Shown here: one piece after another, positions 32,821-45,722 of the stretch
How the letters are laid out: each line of letters starts with the position of its first letter
Numbering within the stretch: position 1 is the stretch's first letter
NCBI GenBank assembly: GCA_936440205.1
Contig: OW387149.1
Location: 1,123,501 to 1,187,500 of the forward strand
Origin: Lepidonotus clava
Taxonomy: Eukaryota; Annelida; Polychaeta; Phyllodocida; Polynoidae
Direction: 5' to 3'
Length of the DNA: 64,000 nucleotides
Translations under genes and position numbers: made by a program
The notes under the pieces: model-generated
What the model was told of the DNA's origin: nothing
The model's database searches: none
The model's input: the letters and a program-made list of their open reading frames with translations, nothing else

Positions 32821-33039
32821 AGGTCACTCAGTACTGGACCTAGTAGTAGTCCTTTCTTAAACCCCTCCCAGAACTGTGTGTGACAGCAGGAGTGGTGGTG
32901 GTGGTCAGCATCTATATCCCATATTACACAAAGCTCTCTGGTATTAGGAGGGCCCTCAGTTTACTGGGGGACGACCATCGCTCATGCATGAGCGAAACTT
33001 TGTAGCTATTTTGCTTCTTGTTGTTGGCCTTTATTGTTA

Positions 33040-33410
33040 CGACCAAACTCGGTTGCTCAATTGGTAGAGTGCCCGGTTTGAGTGTTGGAGGTCGTTGGTT
33101 CATAATCATATCCTGGCCAAGTCACACCAGCGACTTTAAAATAGTAGTGGTTAATGCTTTCCTGGCACTTGGTATGAAGTTAGAACCACGAAACCTGACT
33201 GGTCGGCATGGTGTCAGTATAATGTGACTGGGTAGGGTATCTTGTGGTCCTATGACATGATATCTCAGTGTGGCAGCACTATAAAGAGGGCATTGGGTCC
33301 CACTGCTACAAATAGGCACCTCACTTCATAGATTCGGTCACCACCCCTGTGGTGGAAAAACAACCTTTTGGCAGTATGGAATGAGCCCTGAAGGATTGCC
33401 AGGCGTAACT
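33040..33410 (+). mobile_element. tRNA-headed SINE, family A, copy 1
   Basis: The head reads GTTGCTCAATTGGTAGAGTG (A-box) and GTCGTTGGTTCATAATC (B-box). The body has CCTATGACATGATATCTCAG and ACTGCTACAAATAGGCAC, and the 3' part has CATAGATTCGGTCACCACC, shared with family B. A possible short target duplication is CTTTATTG (about 33029 and 33409). An inverted copy of the body lies at 56640-56850. Confidence 0.75.
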
Positions 33411-33535
33411 TTATTGATGATGATTGTTGGAGCTTACAGTCCATCAGCAATTTTTCAGCTATATCAGGACCAACTCATGGGTTTTGGTTTGTACAAAGTA
33501 CTGTGATCTTATTTATGGAGGTGAGAACAACGGCA

Positions 33536-33613
33536 AGGCAAGGTGGTATAAACAGCACAGCCAAGACTCAAACCGGGGCTGAGCACTCTACCCACTACAC
33601 CATCCTGCCCCAC
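33536..33613 (-). repeat. tRNA-like SINE head
   Basis: The minus strand reads GGTGTAGTGGGTAGAGTGCT then CCCCGGTTTGAGTC, giving A- and B-box-like elements. It is not a full tRNA cloverleaf. Confidence 0.55.
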
Positions 33614-33734
33614 TCGTAACTGTATTGTTTAGCTGGCAGAAACACCCCATTAACTATTTCACGCATGCTCAGACAGACAATAAACATTTTCACCACTGCC
33701 CGGCCTCAGTGTATATAGACAGAGAATCACAAGC

Positions 33735-33800
33735 TTAAAACATAAGCTTATAATTGGTGGTCGAAGGCTTGAAATGTAAGCTTATAATTGGTAGTCACGA
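33735..33800. repeat. Short direct repeat
   Basis: TAAGCTTATAATTGGTGGTC and TAAGCTTATAATTGGTAGTC lie about 37 bp apart. Confidence 0.7.
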
Positions 33801-34867
33801 CCACAGCGAGGACGCCAACTAAAAGGAGAGTTGGTCAAAAACTAACAGATGTTGTTCTCAGCAGTTCTCCCTAATGGAGTGACTGCTGGTGAAATGAGCT
33901 TCAGTACATTTAGTAATTATTTGTTGTTTAAAGCCCATTCATTGAGGCAAATGTGGAATGGTAAATCATTCACAGGTTGCCACTGCAAGTGTATTTGTCT
34001 TCTTAGTGCTGTATCAATATTCGACTCAATAGGATATTCAAGGGGCTATCTAAATATTTGACTCATTGTGATATTCATGAGAGCGGCTTCGCCAATTGAA
34101 AATTGGATTTAAGTGCTAACGAAAAGTAGTTGATGTGTGCTAGATCGAAATTTATTCATTGAGTATCAAATAAAATCTGTGTTTCTCCCAGAACCTGTGA
34201 ATTTAAATTTTAAGGTGGAATGGAAATAATTTTATTAGGTATAAGAGGTAAACAAGAACATCCGGATTTCAACTATGAATCTACTAAAATAATACATTAT
34301 TTTATTTCTTCGTTTCTTGAGACCTGTGAAAAGTGCAAGTATAAAGGCTTCTTTGCCTTCAAAGCAAAGAAGTAGAAAAATCCACTTTTGTAAATTTCTT
34401 CAAAAGCCTAGGTGACTATATCCTAGCTACGTCTTAATCTGTATACATGTACCAACTTACACTTTCTCAGTGCAGTTTGTATGAAGGTCTCAGGTAGATA
34501 AGACAGGGTTAGCTGTTGTAGTATCGATGTAACCTGTGCGATCATCGAGCCAGGTGAGAGGGGTGTCACCTTTTGAGACGCTCTAACCTTGAAGTCAGGT
34601 GTATAACTTTTACCACCCAAATCTCCACCTGTTGTATATGTTTTAAGTACAGATGATCAATGATTTGAGACATTAGGCCTCTGTAATGTAAAGTTAACCT
34701 TCCATGGGTCTTTTGAGCTTTGCAATTAACGCATAATACCAATGTCGGTGTCATGATTTAGGTCCATGTAGTGGTGGACAGAAGTCTTTAGGCTAGTTGG
34801 GCCACCAGCCTTTGAAATTACTTAACATTTGTGAAATGCAGCTAAACATAAGTCTTTTAACCATAGT

Positions 34868-35255
34868 AGTCCTCCCGGGAAGAATATAGGCCCTTAGTAG
34901 CGCTGATAGGGGGGGACCCAGCACTGACCAAGTGGTTCATTGGATTCAATTCCCGCTTGGTATCTGGGTTAACTAAGCGATGAGGTACATCAAAAATGAT
35001 TTCCAAGTTTTGATCTTCTGCTGTTTGCCTGCCCTGTCACCTTCATCTCATAGATACAATCACCAAAGACAAAATTCATCCTAACTTGTTCTTCCCGTTA
35101 AAATTACTCTGGCTGTTGGTACGGTGTAAAACATTCATCACTCACTCACTCGCTCGCTCGCTCACTCACTCACTCGCTCACTCACTCACTCGCTCACTCA
35201 CTCACTCACTCACTCACTCACTCACTCGCTCACTCACTCACTCACTCACTGCTTT
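34868..35255 (+). mobile_element. SINE family D, copy 1, with (CTCA)n tail
   Basis: It carries GGGACCCAGCACTGACCAAG, GATTCAATTCCCGCTTGG (B-box-like), GATGAGGTACATCAAAAATG, the shared 3' word CATAGATACAATCACCAAAG and a tail of CTCA/CTCG repeats (about 35138-35250). Confidence 0.8.
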
Positions 35256-37454
35256 GTGTTTGGCTGAAAACCTGTAAATCTGTCAGTTGATCACTTGAGT
35301 TTGAGAAATCAGAATGATTATTTGAGGAGTACTTGGTGATGCAAGAAACACAATTCTTGCCCCCTCCACTGAACTAACTAATGTGGAGTCTGGGATGGTT
35401 TGGATAATGTACTTTGTCCAACCCTTCTTGAACATACACAACCTGGGATGGGCCTATTCAATGATGGCAGGGTGGGGACAGTGTAGGACAGATTCTCAGC
35501 CATAACACTGTTTCCAGTTGATTCACTGCTTCTTTACCATTCCCATATGTGATATGAAACAGGAAAACATGCATCATGAGACATAACACAACAGGAACAC
35601 CATCCATATCTATGGTGGTATGATGTATTTGATCATTTCCCCGTCATATATGACATTCATCCAACTTTTGGTAACAGTAATAGGTCTACGAAGGCCTGGT
35701 CATAAGCGTGCCTGCGTTTCATCAAAGCGTGTTACCGGGCATTGGTACTGTAGCCGAGAGTTATGACTGGTGGGGGTCAGAGTCAGGGTCAAGGTTAACA
35801 AACGACCTTGAACCAAAATGGCGGCCATGGTCTGAAACAGTCCTAAAGCCTGTCTAGGTTTAGATAGAACTTTCTGGAATATATTATTGGTTGTGTATCG
35901 ATTTTCTCTGATCATTTGGTACGTGTCAAATGGCTGTTGAATATAACTCAATATATCAGAGACACTGGTTTGTTTTCCATAAAAGAAGATTTGATAGTAT
36001 ATGACTTCCATTTACATATTGTATTGTTATTTAAGTTATGAAATGAGTACTGGATACGCTATCATAGTGCTGTAACAAAACAAAAACAAAACACGATAGA
36101 AAAAAATGTTAAAGCCACGTCTACGTTGTAACCATCAAATTAGCACACCAAGTTTGTGACATGACCAATAGGATTATGTTCTAATGTCACAAAACATGTT
36201 GCCGGCTGCAGCAGATGAGAATATAGCTTTAAATAATATGTTAAATGACAATAATCTACGCCCCCTCAGCTAGTCCCCTGCCACCTCACCTCTCCCCTTA
36301 CACACAGTCACAGCCTCTCATCTTCTCTAATCACGTGACACAAATAGCATGTCCTGATTGGCTGCTTTCTTTGACCGGTGTCTGGGAGGCTGATATCACT
36401 CTCCAGGCTGAGCTTTTAATCAACAACTCCATCCAGGAGGTCTCTGCTTGGAGAGTAACCTGATAGTGAGCCTCATTTTGTTTTTTTACTGGTTCCTGGT
36501 GGGCTTCTATTTTTGTGCAGTTGAATGACTGGCACCTGTGTAAAGACTGGTGTGGTAGTGAAAGGAAAAGTAATCTATCTTCTTTTTCGTGTGTAAACAT
36601 GTGAAAAAATGTCTCTTTGCTATGCTCTTCTTGAGAGACCACTGTTTCTTGAACAAAAACAGTTTCAGAATCACACATACTTCAGTTTAGATCATAGGGT
36701 TTAGTCAGTTAAATGACAACATGACTCCTGGAATGACAAAATTTCAGCTCATTGACTGTTTTTTTTTTAGTATTAGACCAGCCTTAAATGTGCATACTTC
36801 CAAAGTGGATGAATATTACAACCTGGCAATTACTTTTAGAAATTGTATTTTCTCAAAACGTTTTATCTCATTTTGTTAGTTTACTTAAACAAAATATTAT
36901 CTTGAGATCATATCCCAGCCAACTCCCAGCTTAACAATTTGGGCAGGCTTTGATCCAACTATACAAATGATGACCAATAGCAATGATAATACCATTGTTG
37001 CCTTTGTCCTACCAAAACAAATAGACTAGAATAAAGTACCTGCAGTCTGGTGAAAGAGCGACATAAAAAGGCCATCATCTCGTCTGGTTATTTCCCATTG
37101 TGCAATTAATCATCGGAGTTTTTCCCAAACACGGCTTCTGTTTAGTGCGGCTTGGGATCAGGACTGACTGTGGCTCTGGCAACACAGCCTTCTGATTGGT
37201 CGGCTGTCGGGGCAGTGCCGTGGCAACACACCGCTGGTCGGTCATTGGTCAGTCGTTAATTTGGTGCTGGATGAAAGCCAGTGGTTGTTTGGTGTAATGT
37301 AGTATGATGATGGGAATTGTAGAAGTGTGTTGCCACACACCAAAAAAGATCAAGGATTCATTAGATCAGAAACAATCTGAGACTATTGTGATTATTTCCT
37401 TGTGGTCAAACTGCTAGGGCAGGAACCAGGGGATCCAAAAATAAGCAGGAAGTA

Positions 37455-37577
37455 TTTACCAACAAGTTGGTAAATTTTATCGGCGATGCTGCCAATTATA
37501 TATCAGCACTGCTGAAAGTACAGCAGCTGCAAATCGGCAGTGTACTTTTGGTATGTAGAATACGGCCTTAAGGCCCC
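37455..37577. mobile_element. Partial MITE, GGCTGTATTCC family
   Basis: The right half matches 51640-51762: TTGGTAAATTTTATCGGC, ATATATCAGCACTG, and the end TTTTGGTATGTAGAATACGG followed by CCTTAA. Confidence 0.6.
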
Positions 37578-37976
37578 TGGGATAGAAAAACCTTCATATT
37601 TGACTCAAATATTGAAAAGATTTTCTTTATCAAGCCAATTCATGCTAATATCTACAATTGGATATTAGTAATTTCCAATTGGTATATTTATTTTAAGTGT
37701 CCATGCCTTCGTCAAGGCTCTATATAGCTCTTAAGGTTCTTTTCACCCTCCCTGGTTCTGAAATCAAAGTAAGAACATTTTGTCCTATTTTTCCTTATTT
37801 TTCAGCAGTCTGATGGCATCTTTAAATTGCCACCTTCCAAACTAATCAATATTTGATGAGCCTTTTGCCACCTTATACTGCCTGTGGGACACCTCTTCAT
37901 GACATCACATAAAACTTGATGTTTAGTTTCTTTCTCGTACAATCATTGGGTCTCACTTAGTCGTTAAAATCTTATT

Positions 37977-38125
37977 ATGCCCCAACAACTGCCATTACAG
38001 GACACTTTACGGCTCACCTCTGGTAATAAAGAATTACAATTTACATTGTGTACAATTTACATCGTCCCAACAGCTGCCATAACGCTATGCTCATGGTTCA
38101 CATTGGGCAATAAAGAGCTAAGAAT
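37977..38125. repeat. Degenerate repeats around GGGCAATAAAG
   Basis: Words such as ACAACTGCCAT, GGTAATAAAGAATTAC and GGGCAATAAAGAGCTAAG recur here and again at about 38515-38570 (GGGCAATAAAGGGTC). Confidence 0.4.
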
Positions 38126-38165
38126 TACCCTGGGAACCTCACCCTTGCATGGGGTATTAATATAA

Positions 38166-38322
38166 TAAGAACACCCGCCAGGGGTATATTTGAGAAGTGA
38201 TATTCCCGACGAAGCTCCACGAAGCCCACAGCTGTAGGCCAAGGGCTTCCCTGGGGCTTTACAGGGAATATCACTTCTCAAATATACCACTTCTCAAATA
38301 TACCCCTAAAGGGTGTTCTTTA
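38166..38322. mobile_element. Hairpin-forming MITE (~155 bp)
   Basis: The left end AAGAACACCC continues into GGGGTATATTTGAGAAGTGA and TATTCCC. The right end is its inverted complement, with the ACTTCTCAAATATACC part present twice, and closes with GGGTGTTCTT. Nearly the whole element could fold into one stem. Confidence 0.75.
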
Positions 38323-39178
38323 TTTTATTTCCCCACTCCTGCCAAAACATAAGGGTTTTGATGATTATTTTCCTCTTTTTCACCAGAGGGGAATATATGT
38401 TTCATTATATTCCCCTCTAAGCCAGAGAGGAATATAAACTGTATATCCTCCTCTAACACCCCTGTATTGGCCCTGTAGTGTCTCAGTGGGGAAATATAGG
38501 GTTAAAATTTACAACAGGATCCTGACGCTCACGTTGGGCAATAAAGGGTCAAAATTTACACCTTGATCCAACTCACTGTCTCATTTTACGACTCCAACCT
38601 TAGGGCGCAGCTCTCTTTGATGTGGTGATAGAGCGACTCTGAGGTGCTCAGTGTAGCCTGCGGTACCGGTGATGGCCTTTTACTGGTCTCTGCACTTTGT
38701 CAACATGAAGCCTTGTAGAATGGCAACTGCAGAAGCACTGCAAGAATGCACCCAGCACTGCAAGTGAAAAGGTTTCTATGGTAAAGTAGTGGAACATGTA
38801 TTTATGTGTCTGTGGTTTACATAATCAGGGATAAGGTTTTGGCTGCATAGTGCACAAAATGCGCATTGAAAAAAAATGGATCTACAATTTGCACATAGAC
38901 AAAGTGTAAAAGCAAAATAAAATATACAGCCTTCCATAGGGATGATCCCCTAATGCATAGTGATTTGTTTGTTTATGGCACAAATCAGGCATTAAAATGA
39001 AAAGTCATGCATTGAAAAAGGGCTAGATTTTCAATTTTCACCCATTTTTCACTGCATCACTTCCAAGTCTGTTTTAGAGAATATTTGTATTAGTTTTTGG
39101 CTAAACACAGGTTCACTATCAGAACTCTATTTCTTAAGTTTTTTCTCCTCCAATTTGCTTCTGTATAATTAATGTAGG

Positions 39179-39262
39179 TAAAGTCTCGACCTTGTGCAGT
39201 ATGGTAAAATAACCCAGAAGGGAAGGCCGGATGTAAAACTAACCCAACAAACAAACAAAGCT
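39179..39262 (+). repeat. 3' fragment of SINE family B
   Basis: ACCTTGTGCAGTATGG, GGCCGGATGTAAAACTAACC and CAACAAACAAACAAAG match the family's 3' end. Confidence 0.65.
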
Positions 39263-40789
39263 TTTCCTACTTTCTCACCAGTTGGGGTGGCATCTCTTGC
39301 CAAATCCAATATCAAATGAAAAGTGAAGCAGGTACAAAGTAGCATCAACAGAAGAGACCACAGAAGAGACCACCCTACAATTAACTTTCTGCTGTTTGCA
39401 GGACACTTCTTGATGCAGTTTTAAGTTACCAATAACCTCTGCTGCTGCTGCATCCAAAGAGGAACCTTTAAGAGCGGAAACAGTCACGCCTTAAGTGAGA
39501 TAATACTGCTAGCCCGATCCAATTTACGCTGATCTCTGGGCCATAAATAAAATAGCACCGAGCTCTAGTCTATTTCCTCTATCCAATTTATGGTGATCTG
39601 TATCTCTATTGTTATACATAGGTGTTCACGAGACTCGTTCCCTTTTACTCGTTACTCGTTCCCTTTTCTATTTCCTCTTAACTGTGAAGCTTTTCCCATA
39701 GTGACAGACTAAATTACACCATAAGTGCAATGTTGGCAGTTGTACGGAATACATGATCTCAGTGTCACATGCGTTGTAGATATTTTATACATATCAGAGT
39801 AGCCCCTGTTCTATTCTGTATCAGTTGTATTTCTCAGGAGCTCTGCCAATTGGTGCAAAGCCCTTATCATCCAAAGAAAGGCGAGCTATGGTAAATGTTA
39901 CTAGCAAGCTCATACCAGGATATTTGTGTATGAATTTTAGGTCATGCACAAGCTCATACTTATTTGGGTATCTGATGATGTCAGCAATTTTGGTTCAGAA
40001 AAAAGCAGTGTCAGAGACAAACTTTTCCTGCTGTCAGCCATCAGGGCTGTTAATGTCTATGAATTGTCAGTCCTGAAAAAAAAAAAAGACGGCTGAGAAA
40101 TTGGTCAAATGACAGCCAAAAATATCATATGATGTCTGTAAGCCATCAGCTATCTGGGCCAATTCAACTATTATTTCTCAATTTTTCATTGGCTTGATTC
40201 TAAATCTTCAGCCAATGGCCAATGGGCCAGCGTTAGTCTCAAACACTGTAAAGGCTGAGGACATTGGAAGGTATTGCAAAGTTTCAAACCAATGCCAACT
40301 GCATATGAGAAAAAGGTGACCCTTCTAGACAGTGCCTCGCCAAAAGACATAAATGGCATACTGTAAAAGGTCAAGGAAATTTGGTCCTAGAAAAATTATA
40401 GAAAGCAAAATTCCAAGGGGACCATTTAAAATGGTATAAAAGCAGTGAAAATCACTTTGCACCTGATGCTTTCAGAGCGAATCCTTTCGACCGACATTCT
40501 CTTATACGGTCCCAGCGGAATAAGAACAAGAACTGTTCGCCTCAGAGAGAGCTCCTTATTCCCTTTTGGGGTATGAAACAAGGAGGGGAATTCATTGAGT
40601 GTGAATTCCCTTGAGTCTGTCTAGAGTGTTGTCTGAGACAAAGGATTCTGTTGTGTTGAATGTCAACTTTCAGAGACATTGTTTTTCCTCTAGTTCAGAG
40701 GCTATTTTGGATGGGGGAAGCATACTTGTATATTCTAATAAGCATAACATACAGTAATGCAGAAATTGAATAAAGGAGTGGCATCATCT

Positions 40790-40836
40790 GATTCTGCACT
40801 CATTACACACTGTATTCCTGCTGCATTTTGTTCTCG
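40790..40836. repeat. Solitary right end of the 29360-29800 MITE family
   Basis: TGATTCTGCACTCATTACACA and CTGCATTTTGTTCTCG match that element's right terminus. Confidence 0.5.
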
Positions 40837-40937
40837 TATATATAGATAGTTCAATAATAAGAAGAAAACAGCAAAATTAGAGTTGTCCTTTCATATATTA
40901 GAACATTGATCGAGTGTGAGGAGGCATATACACCTGC

Positions 40938-41114
40938 AGCAGGGGCGGATATGGGATTTTCGCAAGGGCGGGTCAGTATAAAGGTTAAGCACTGAAACCG
41001 TGTGCATTTGCTCATATGCGCATGTGCTTGGGGGATTTTCCCCACTTTTGGTAGTTTAGAGGTCCACCAAAAGGGGGAGAGTCAGGACCACCCCCTCTCT
41101 GGATCCGCCCCTGT
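40938..41114. mobile_element. MITE with GGGGCGGAT/ATCCGCCCC termini
   Basis: The left end CAGGGGCGGATATGGG pairs with the inverted right end CTGGATCCGCCCCTG around about 175 bp. Terminal fragments occur at about 19829-20170, 25868, 26120 and 42848. Confidence 0.65.
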
Positions 41115-42320
41115 GTGAGATGCTGATTGTATGAGAGCACGGATACCTAAAGGCACTGCAGGAAACTGATCAGTAAAGCTAGCGGCTTACTTTAAGCACT
41201 GTCAGGGTTATCAAGGAGACCCTTTCAAGGTATCAGTGCCTGAGGCATCACCAGAATAGACACAAAGGACTTGGACCTGTTTGTCAATTTTCCTGGTTCT
41301 CTTTGCCATTTTCTGTGTGTTTCTCTCATATATAGCAAGTAGTTTTCATATAATTTCACTGCCTTGTGCTTTATTGTTCAAGCAGCTGTATCAAATTGAA
41401 TACAGAGATATGGTCATATTAAACTATCCCTCTTTTCATCCTTTACTTCTACAGGAAATAAGTAAAGAATATAGTTTAGTTATATCTCAGGATTACTCCC
41501 CTTGTGTATAGCAATCCCTTAGCTTAGACAAGAGAGACAATCAGTAATGAGTTTATACCAGCTTTGGCTGCCCTCACATAAGCATCCTTGGAGTGTGAGA
41601 TTACTCCACTTTTGGCCGGAGTCATTTGTCATCAGCTGTATTCAGATTGAATATTAGACAAGGGAGACTAATATTTTTACCAGAATTTCATATGAGTATA
41701 AGAGAACAGATACTTTTACTGTATTAATTACTTTATAGATTAGAGCCCTGTACACACTGGGGCTCTCTGTAGATCAGAGATCATGTATTTGACCAATCGC
41801 CTGTGACTGTGACATTCAGATACACATGTACCACTCATACGCAATTATTGCACATTTGTATTCTTTGTTCAAATGATATTCTGATTCGAATCGCTTTCTG
41901 GTGACTGTGCTCTGTGGGTTACAAGCAGCTCTATAAGAAGTGAATAAACCTGTTCAGTAAGGCATCCTTTGGCTGCGGCGTACTCATCAGTATTCGCGCG
42001 GTGGGAGATCAGGCCCTCGATGGGGTGAATTGTTCGTCATCCCCAGGGGTCTGAGTGTCTGTAGTGGTTTACACACTTGGCAGCAGTGGTGTGAAAATAG
42101 TTTCTATCACCTGATTCTTCCTGTGTGAACTTTGTTCTTTGTCAGGTCTTGTAACTAAGACATTCAGTGAGAAGTATACTGATTTGTCCAACAGTTGTTT
42201 TTTGAGCAGGTTTTATTATTAGTGGATGTTCCTAGTCTTCGATTGGTTGCCAGTTCATAATATATATATCATTTATTTTACGGACAACACTCTCTGTGTT
42301 TCCGGAAATTGATGAGATAA

Positions 42321-42375
42321 ATTGTATAGGTTATATATTATATAAATGATTTATATAATATATAACCTATACAAT
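42321..42375. repeat. Perfect 55-bp palindrome
   Basis: The 27-bp left arm starts ATTGTATAGGTTATATA. A single G at 42348 separates it from an exact inverted right arm ending TATAACCTATACAAT. It would form a long AU stem if transcribed. No family was identified. Confidence 0.95.
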
Positions 42376-43564
42376 ATTGTATATATAAATGTTGTTAGGT
42401 ATCAAATAAAGGTTATAAGGCTTCATACTGATGGCCTAGTGCAATATAAATGTATACATTCACAAGGCTAACTGGAGGCAGATGCGTCTGAGCAGGATGC
42501 TGCTGCTTGCCATGAAGTCTGAAAGTGCTATATGTCTAACTATATTAAGGGTACAGGAGAGTTTGCTCAAACACAGTGAACAGTTCGCCAACTGTAGCGA
42601 TATATGTGCTCCGTCTATCTAATATATTACTATATCTGTAATGGAAACTGGCCATAACGGGCAACCTCCTATTAAGGAAGTGCTGGCAGGTATAGCGCTG
42701 ACTCTGTGTCATAAACAGTCGAGCCGGATGGGGTCGGTGTAGGGAGGATGTTTAGGGTGGGATTTTATGGTGAACCAGTGCTGTGCATCCAACACACCTA
42801 GGGAGAATATGAAGAGGTGATATTCTAAAATGGCTTCCTCTACACCTGCAGTGGCCGATCCAGGATTTTGAAAGATTTATTAACCTTATCACAGTTCCTC
42901 AAAATCATCTATATAACACTGCTTCAGACTAGTTTCTGGCTATATGCTGGTCATATGGAAATTTTTGTTACTTGCAAAAGCAAATAGAATTTTGCAAAGT
43001 AATGGCCAAATATATCATGGTTTTAAAGTTTGAATTATATTCTGTAACAATTTAAAGAATCTAACTTTAATTCTGAAACATATTTGAGTAACTATAAAAT
43101 AAGTTGGTTCCGATGATGAAGCATGGGCCAATGCCTCCTCCAACCCTAAGATAATCACTGTATGGCAAACCGTAACACAATTGCACATCTATATTATCTG
43201 AAAATATCATATATCGCTGACACACCTGAAGCATCTTCCTCTATTTGTTCCATGAAAGTTGAGGATAGGGTGATACTTTAAATGCCCTAGAGACCTCCTA
43301 CAAAAGGTGGTGGAAACACTACCAGAACTGTACAAGGTAAATTAAGTTATGGGAGCCCAGCCCCTGTTTCTCCAACTGCACCCTCCTGTAGCTTCTTGTT
43401 AGACCGGTTAGACAAGTAAACGAACCATGTTTCGCTCTGGGGTTTAGGTCTAGGCCTTTTATTCATGAGAAACCAGGTTGTACAATAGTATCTAGTAGTA
43501 TCTATATGCTCTATTTTTTCTCTAGTTGTTACTCCTTTTTCTTCCTCAGTATGTATTCATGTCA

Positions 43565-43828
43565 CCAATCTGTTTCACCCTGTGCTCCCGACAGGGTCAT
43601 CAAAGGCCGGGTGTGTGGTGTTCTTTCTATGGAACATTGCACATGAAGACCCCTTGCCACTCTTTGAAAAGAGTAGGGTAGTGCGCCCAGTCGCAGGGTT
43701 CTTCTAAATGGTATCATAGACACAATCACCCGTAAGCTGAAAAGCATTACCTTGTGCAGTCTGGAAAGAACCTTGTGTTGTTGACCGGACGTTAAACTAC
43801 CCCAACAAACAAGCAAACCAACCTGCTT
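43565..43828 (+). mobile_element. SINE family B, copy 1, with target duplication
   Basis: The body 43576-43817 begins CACCCTGTGCTCCCGACAGG, includes CATTGCACATGAAGACCCC and CCTTGTGCAGTCTGG, and ends TTAAACTACCCCAACAAAC. The flanks CCAATCTGTTT (43565-43575) and CCAACCTGCTT (43818-43828) look like an 11-bp target duplication with two changes. Confidence 0.75.
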
Positions 43829-44537
43829 CTAACTGCAATTCCATAGCCTAACCTATCCCCTATCTAATGCAGCCTTTAGGTTATACACAGTTTGTTCCTT
43901 ATATATAGCATCCTTATTTTTCTCTGCCTTCGACAAAGCCCCTGGCCATCACGGCACTTGGCCCCTGGTGGCCCGGGCTGTTTGCTGGTCTCCCTGGGCG
44001 AGTGAAAAATCACAACCTAGCGACCCAGAAAATCAATCCTTCCTTTGCCCAATAGCTGTTTTTTGCTTACAGATTTTCCTGTCTCCATTTTGCGGCTGGT
44101 TGACTTTCAAACGAGCTGTGTGGTTTGCTAGGTTCGATTTGTCAGTCACTCATGTGTATGGATACACATAATCCCTACTTTTGATGTGTTATGTGTAACA
44201 TTAATTTTTTTTGACATTATTTGTGTTTGTTATTGATATTTTGATATTTAGTTGTTGACAACTGGAGCCAAATCAATAAAAAAGATAAGTATGATTTGAT
44301 TGTCGCAATATAAAAATAATTATCTTGATTATTTGGCAGGGAGCCCGTAGTTGAAATCATAAGGGTATACAGTTCTTGAAAAAGTAAGCATGCTCAAATG
44401 TGTATCTTTTGAAATATATGTAAATACCATTGCTGCACATTTAAAGAAAAAAAAACTACATCTGCACAAGAGAATGTGAGTCATTCCTATTTGACTTAGG
44501 GTTAGGGGTTAGAACTGGTGTGAATAAGCAGATGAAG

Positions 44538-44935
44538 TTATAGGTTAAGAGGGGCAGGGGGATGGCTGGCAGAGTGAAGTACCTCCCGCGTGTCTCCTGC
44601 AACCATGTGTCGCCAGAGGTCTCTGACTGTCTCAGTTGCCTTGCAACACTGTAAAAATTCATTGATCAATACTGGGGGTGCAGCGCCAACGGTAGAAGCC
44701 ATAGGGGACTCACGAGGTGAGGGCTGGGGAGCAGGGGGTGGGAGAGGGTTGTAGAGGAGATGTAAGGGAGCTAACAGGTAGGGTGAGTCGTTGGCAGCAG
44801 ATGTCTGCAAATTGGACAGGTCGTGTATCGCTATGCCTCGAAAGGGAGTCAGGCGGGGTACTGAATAAGGCTGGTGGTGTGAGTGCTGCTCAGGAAATGT
44901 ATCGTCTATAATGGGAGCTGACATGAAGGTGGTCC
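44538..44935 (-). other. Long open minus-strand frame of unknown meaning
   Basis: About 130 codons are open outside the adjoining SINE, including FRGIAIHDLSNLQTSAAN, a Pro-rich part and VLINEFLQCCKATETVRDLW. The sequence is GC-richer than its surroundings. The frame's upstream part runs into SINE D copy 2, so the annotated start would be repeat-derived. No family was recognised and no splice borders were fixed. Confidence 0.25.
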
Positions 44936-45165
44936 AAGTGGGGGTACAGGGGTGGAGCTTCTGCTTCTGGGACGAACATAGACCCTCAGTAGCCCCTGCT
45001 GATCGTATAAGGCGACGATAGGGGGACCCAGCCCTGACCAAGTGTTTCATTGGGTTCAATTCCCGGTTGGTGTCTGGGATCACTAAGCGATGAGGTACAG
45101 CAAAAATGATTTCCAGGTTTTTATCCTCTGCTGTTTGCCTGCCCTGTCACCTTCATCTCATAGTT
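44936..45165 (+). mobile_element. SINE family D, copy 2 (3' truncated)
   Basis: It runs from GTGGGGGTACAGGGGTGG through GGGTTCAATTCCCGGTTGG to TCACCTTCATCTCATAG and lacks the CTCA tail. Confidence 0.75.
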
Positions 45166-45679
45166 ACATTTTATTCACTGCTAAGAGTGAATTATTGCAG
45201 GTAAAGCTATATGCCTATTGCCAGATGCTTAGTAACAGAGATTCAGTCTTAGATACAATTCTATGCTTGATAAGTCAGACAGAGATAGCCCTATACTAGA
45301 TAGATGCTGGGAACCAGTTCCACCTGTAACCTTTAGTGGGTACCTAGATGCCCATAAAAGCACTCTCTTCACTGGTGTATGACTCGCTGGGGAGTTTCAT
45401 ATAGTGAATGTGGGTCTCAAAACAGGGCATCACGCACAGACTTTTCTGGGAAATCACCATAGGTAGTTGGTAGTGCTTTAAAATAGGCTACTATGGGAGA
45501 ACACTAGTTATTTTGCTCTAAATTTTAAAATGTCCCTCCAATCTTCATATAATACGCAAATGAAAGTTAGGCTATGAAAATCTGCGTGTCAAGGTGTCCT
45601 CGATGCCCAGAAAACAGGTGTGGACGACCAGAAAATGTATTCTGGTCATCCTCCTGACAACCAGGTAACCCTTTGATAG

Positions 45680-45722
45680 TCAGGGTTGGCCGGACGTTAA
45701 ACTACCCCAACAAACAATCAAA
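45680..45722 (+). repeat. 3' tail fragment of SINE family B
   Basis: GGTTGGCCGGACGTTAAAC and TACCCCAACAAAC match the family tail, joined to unrelated 5' sequence. Confidence 0.6.

Noticed and set aside
33042-33110. tRNA gene on the plus strand
   Set aside because: The tRNA-like head continues into the SINE A body. The anticodon arm is not formed.
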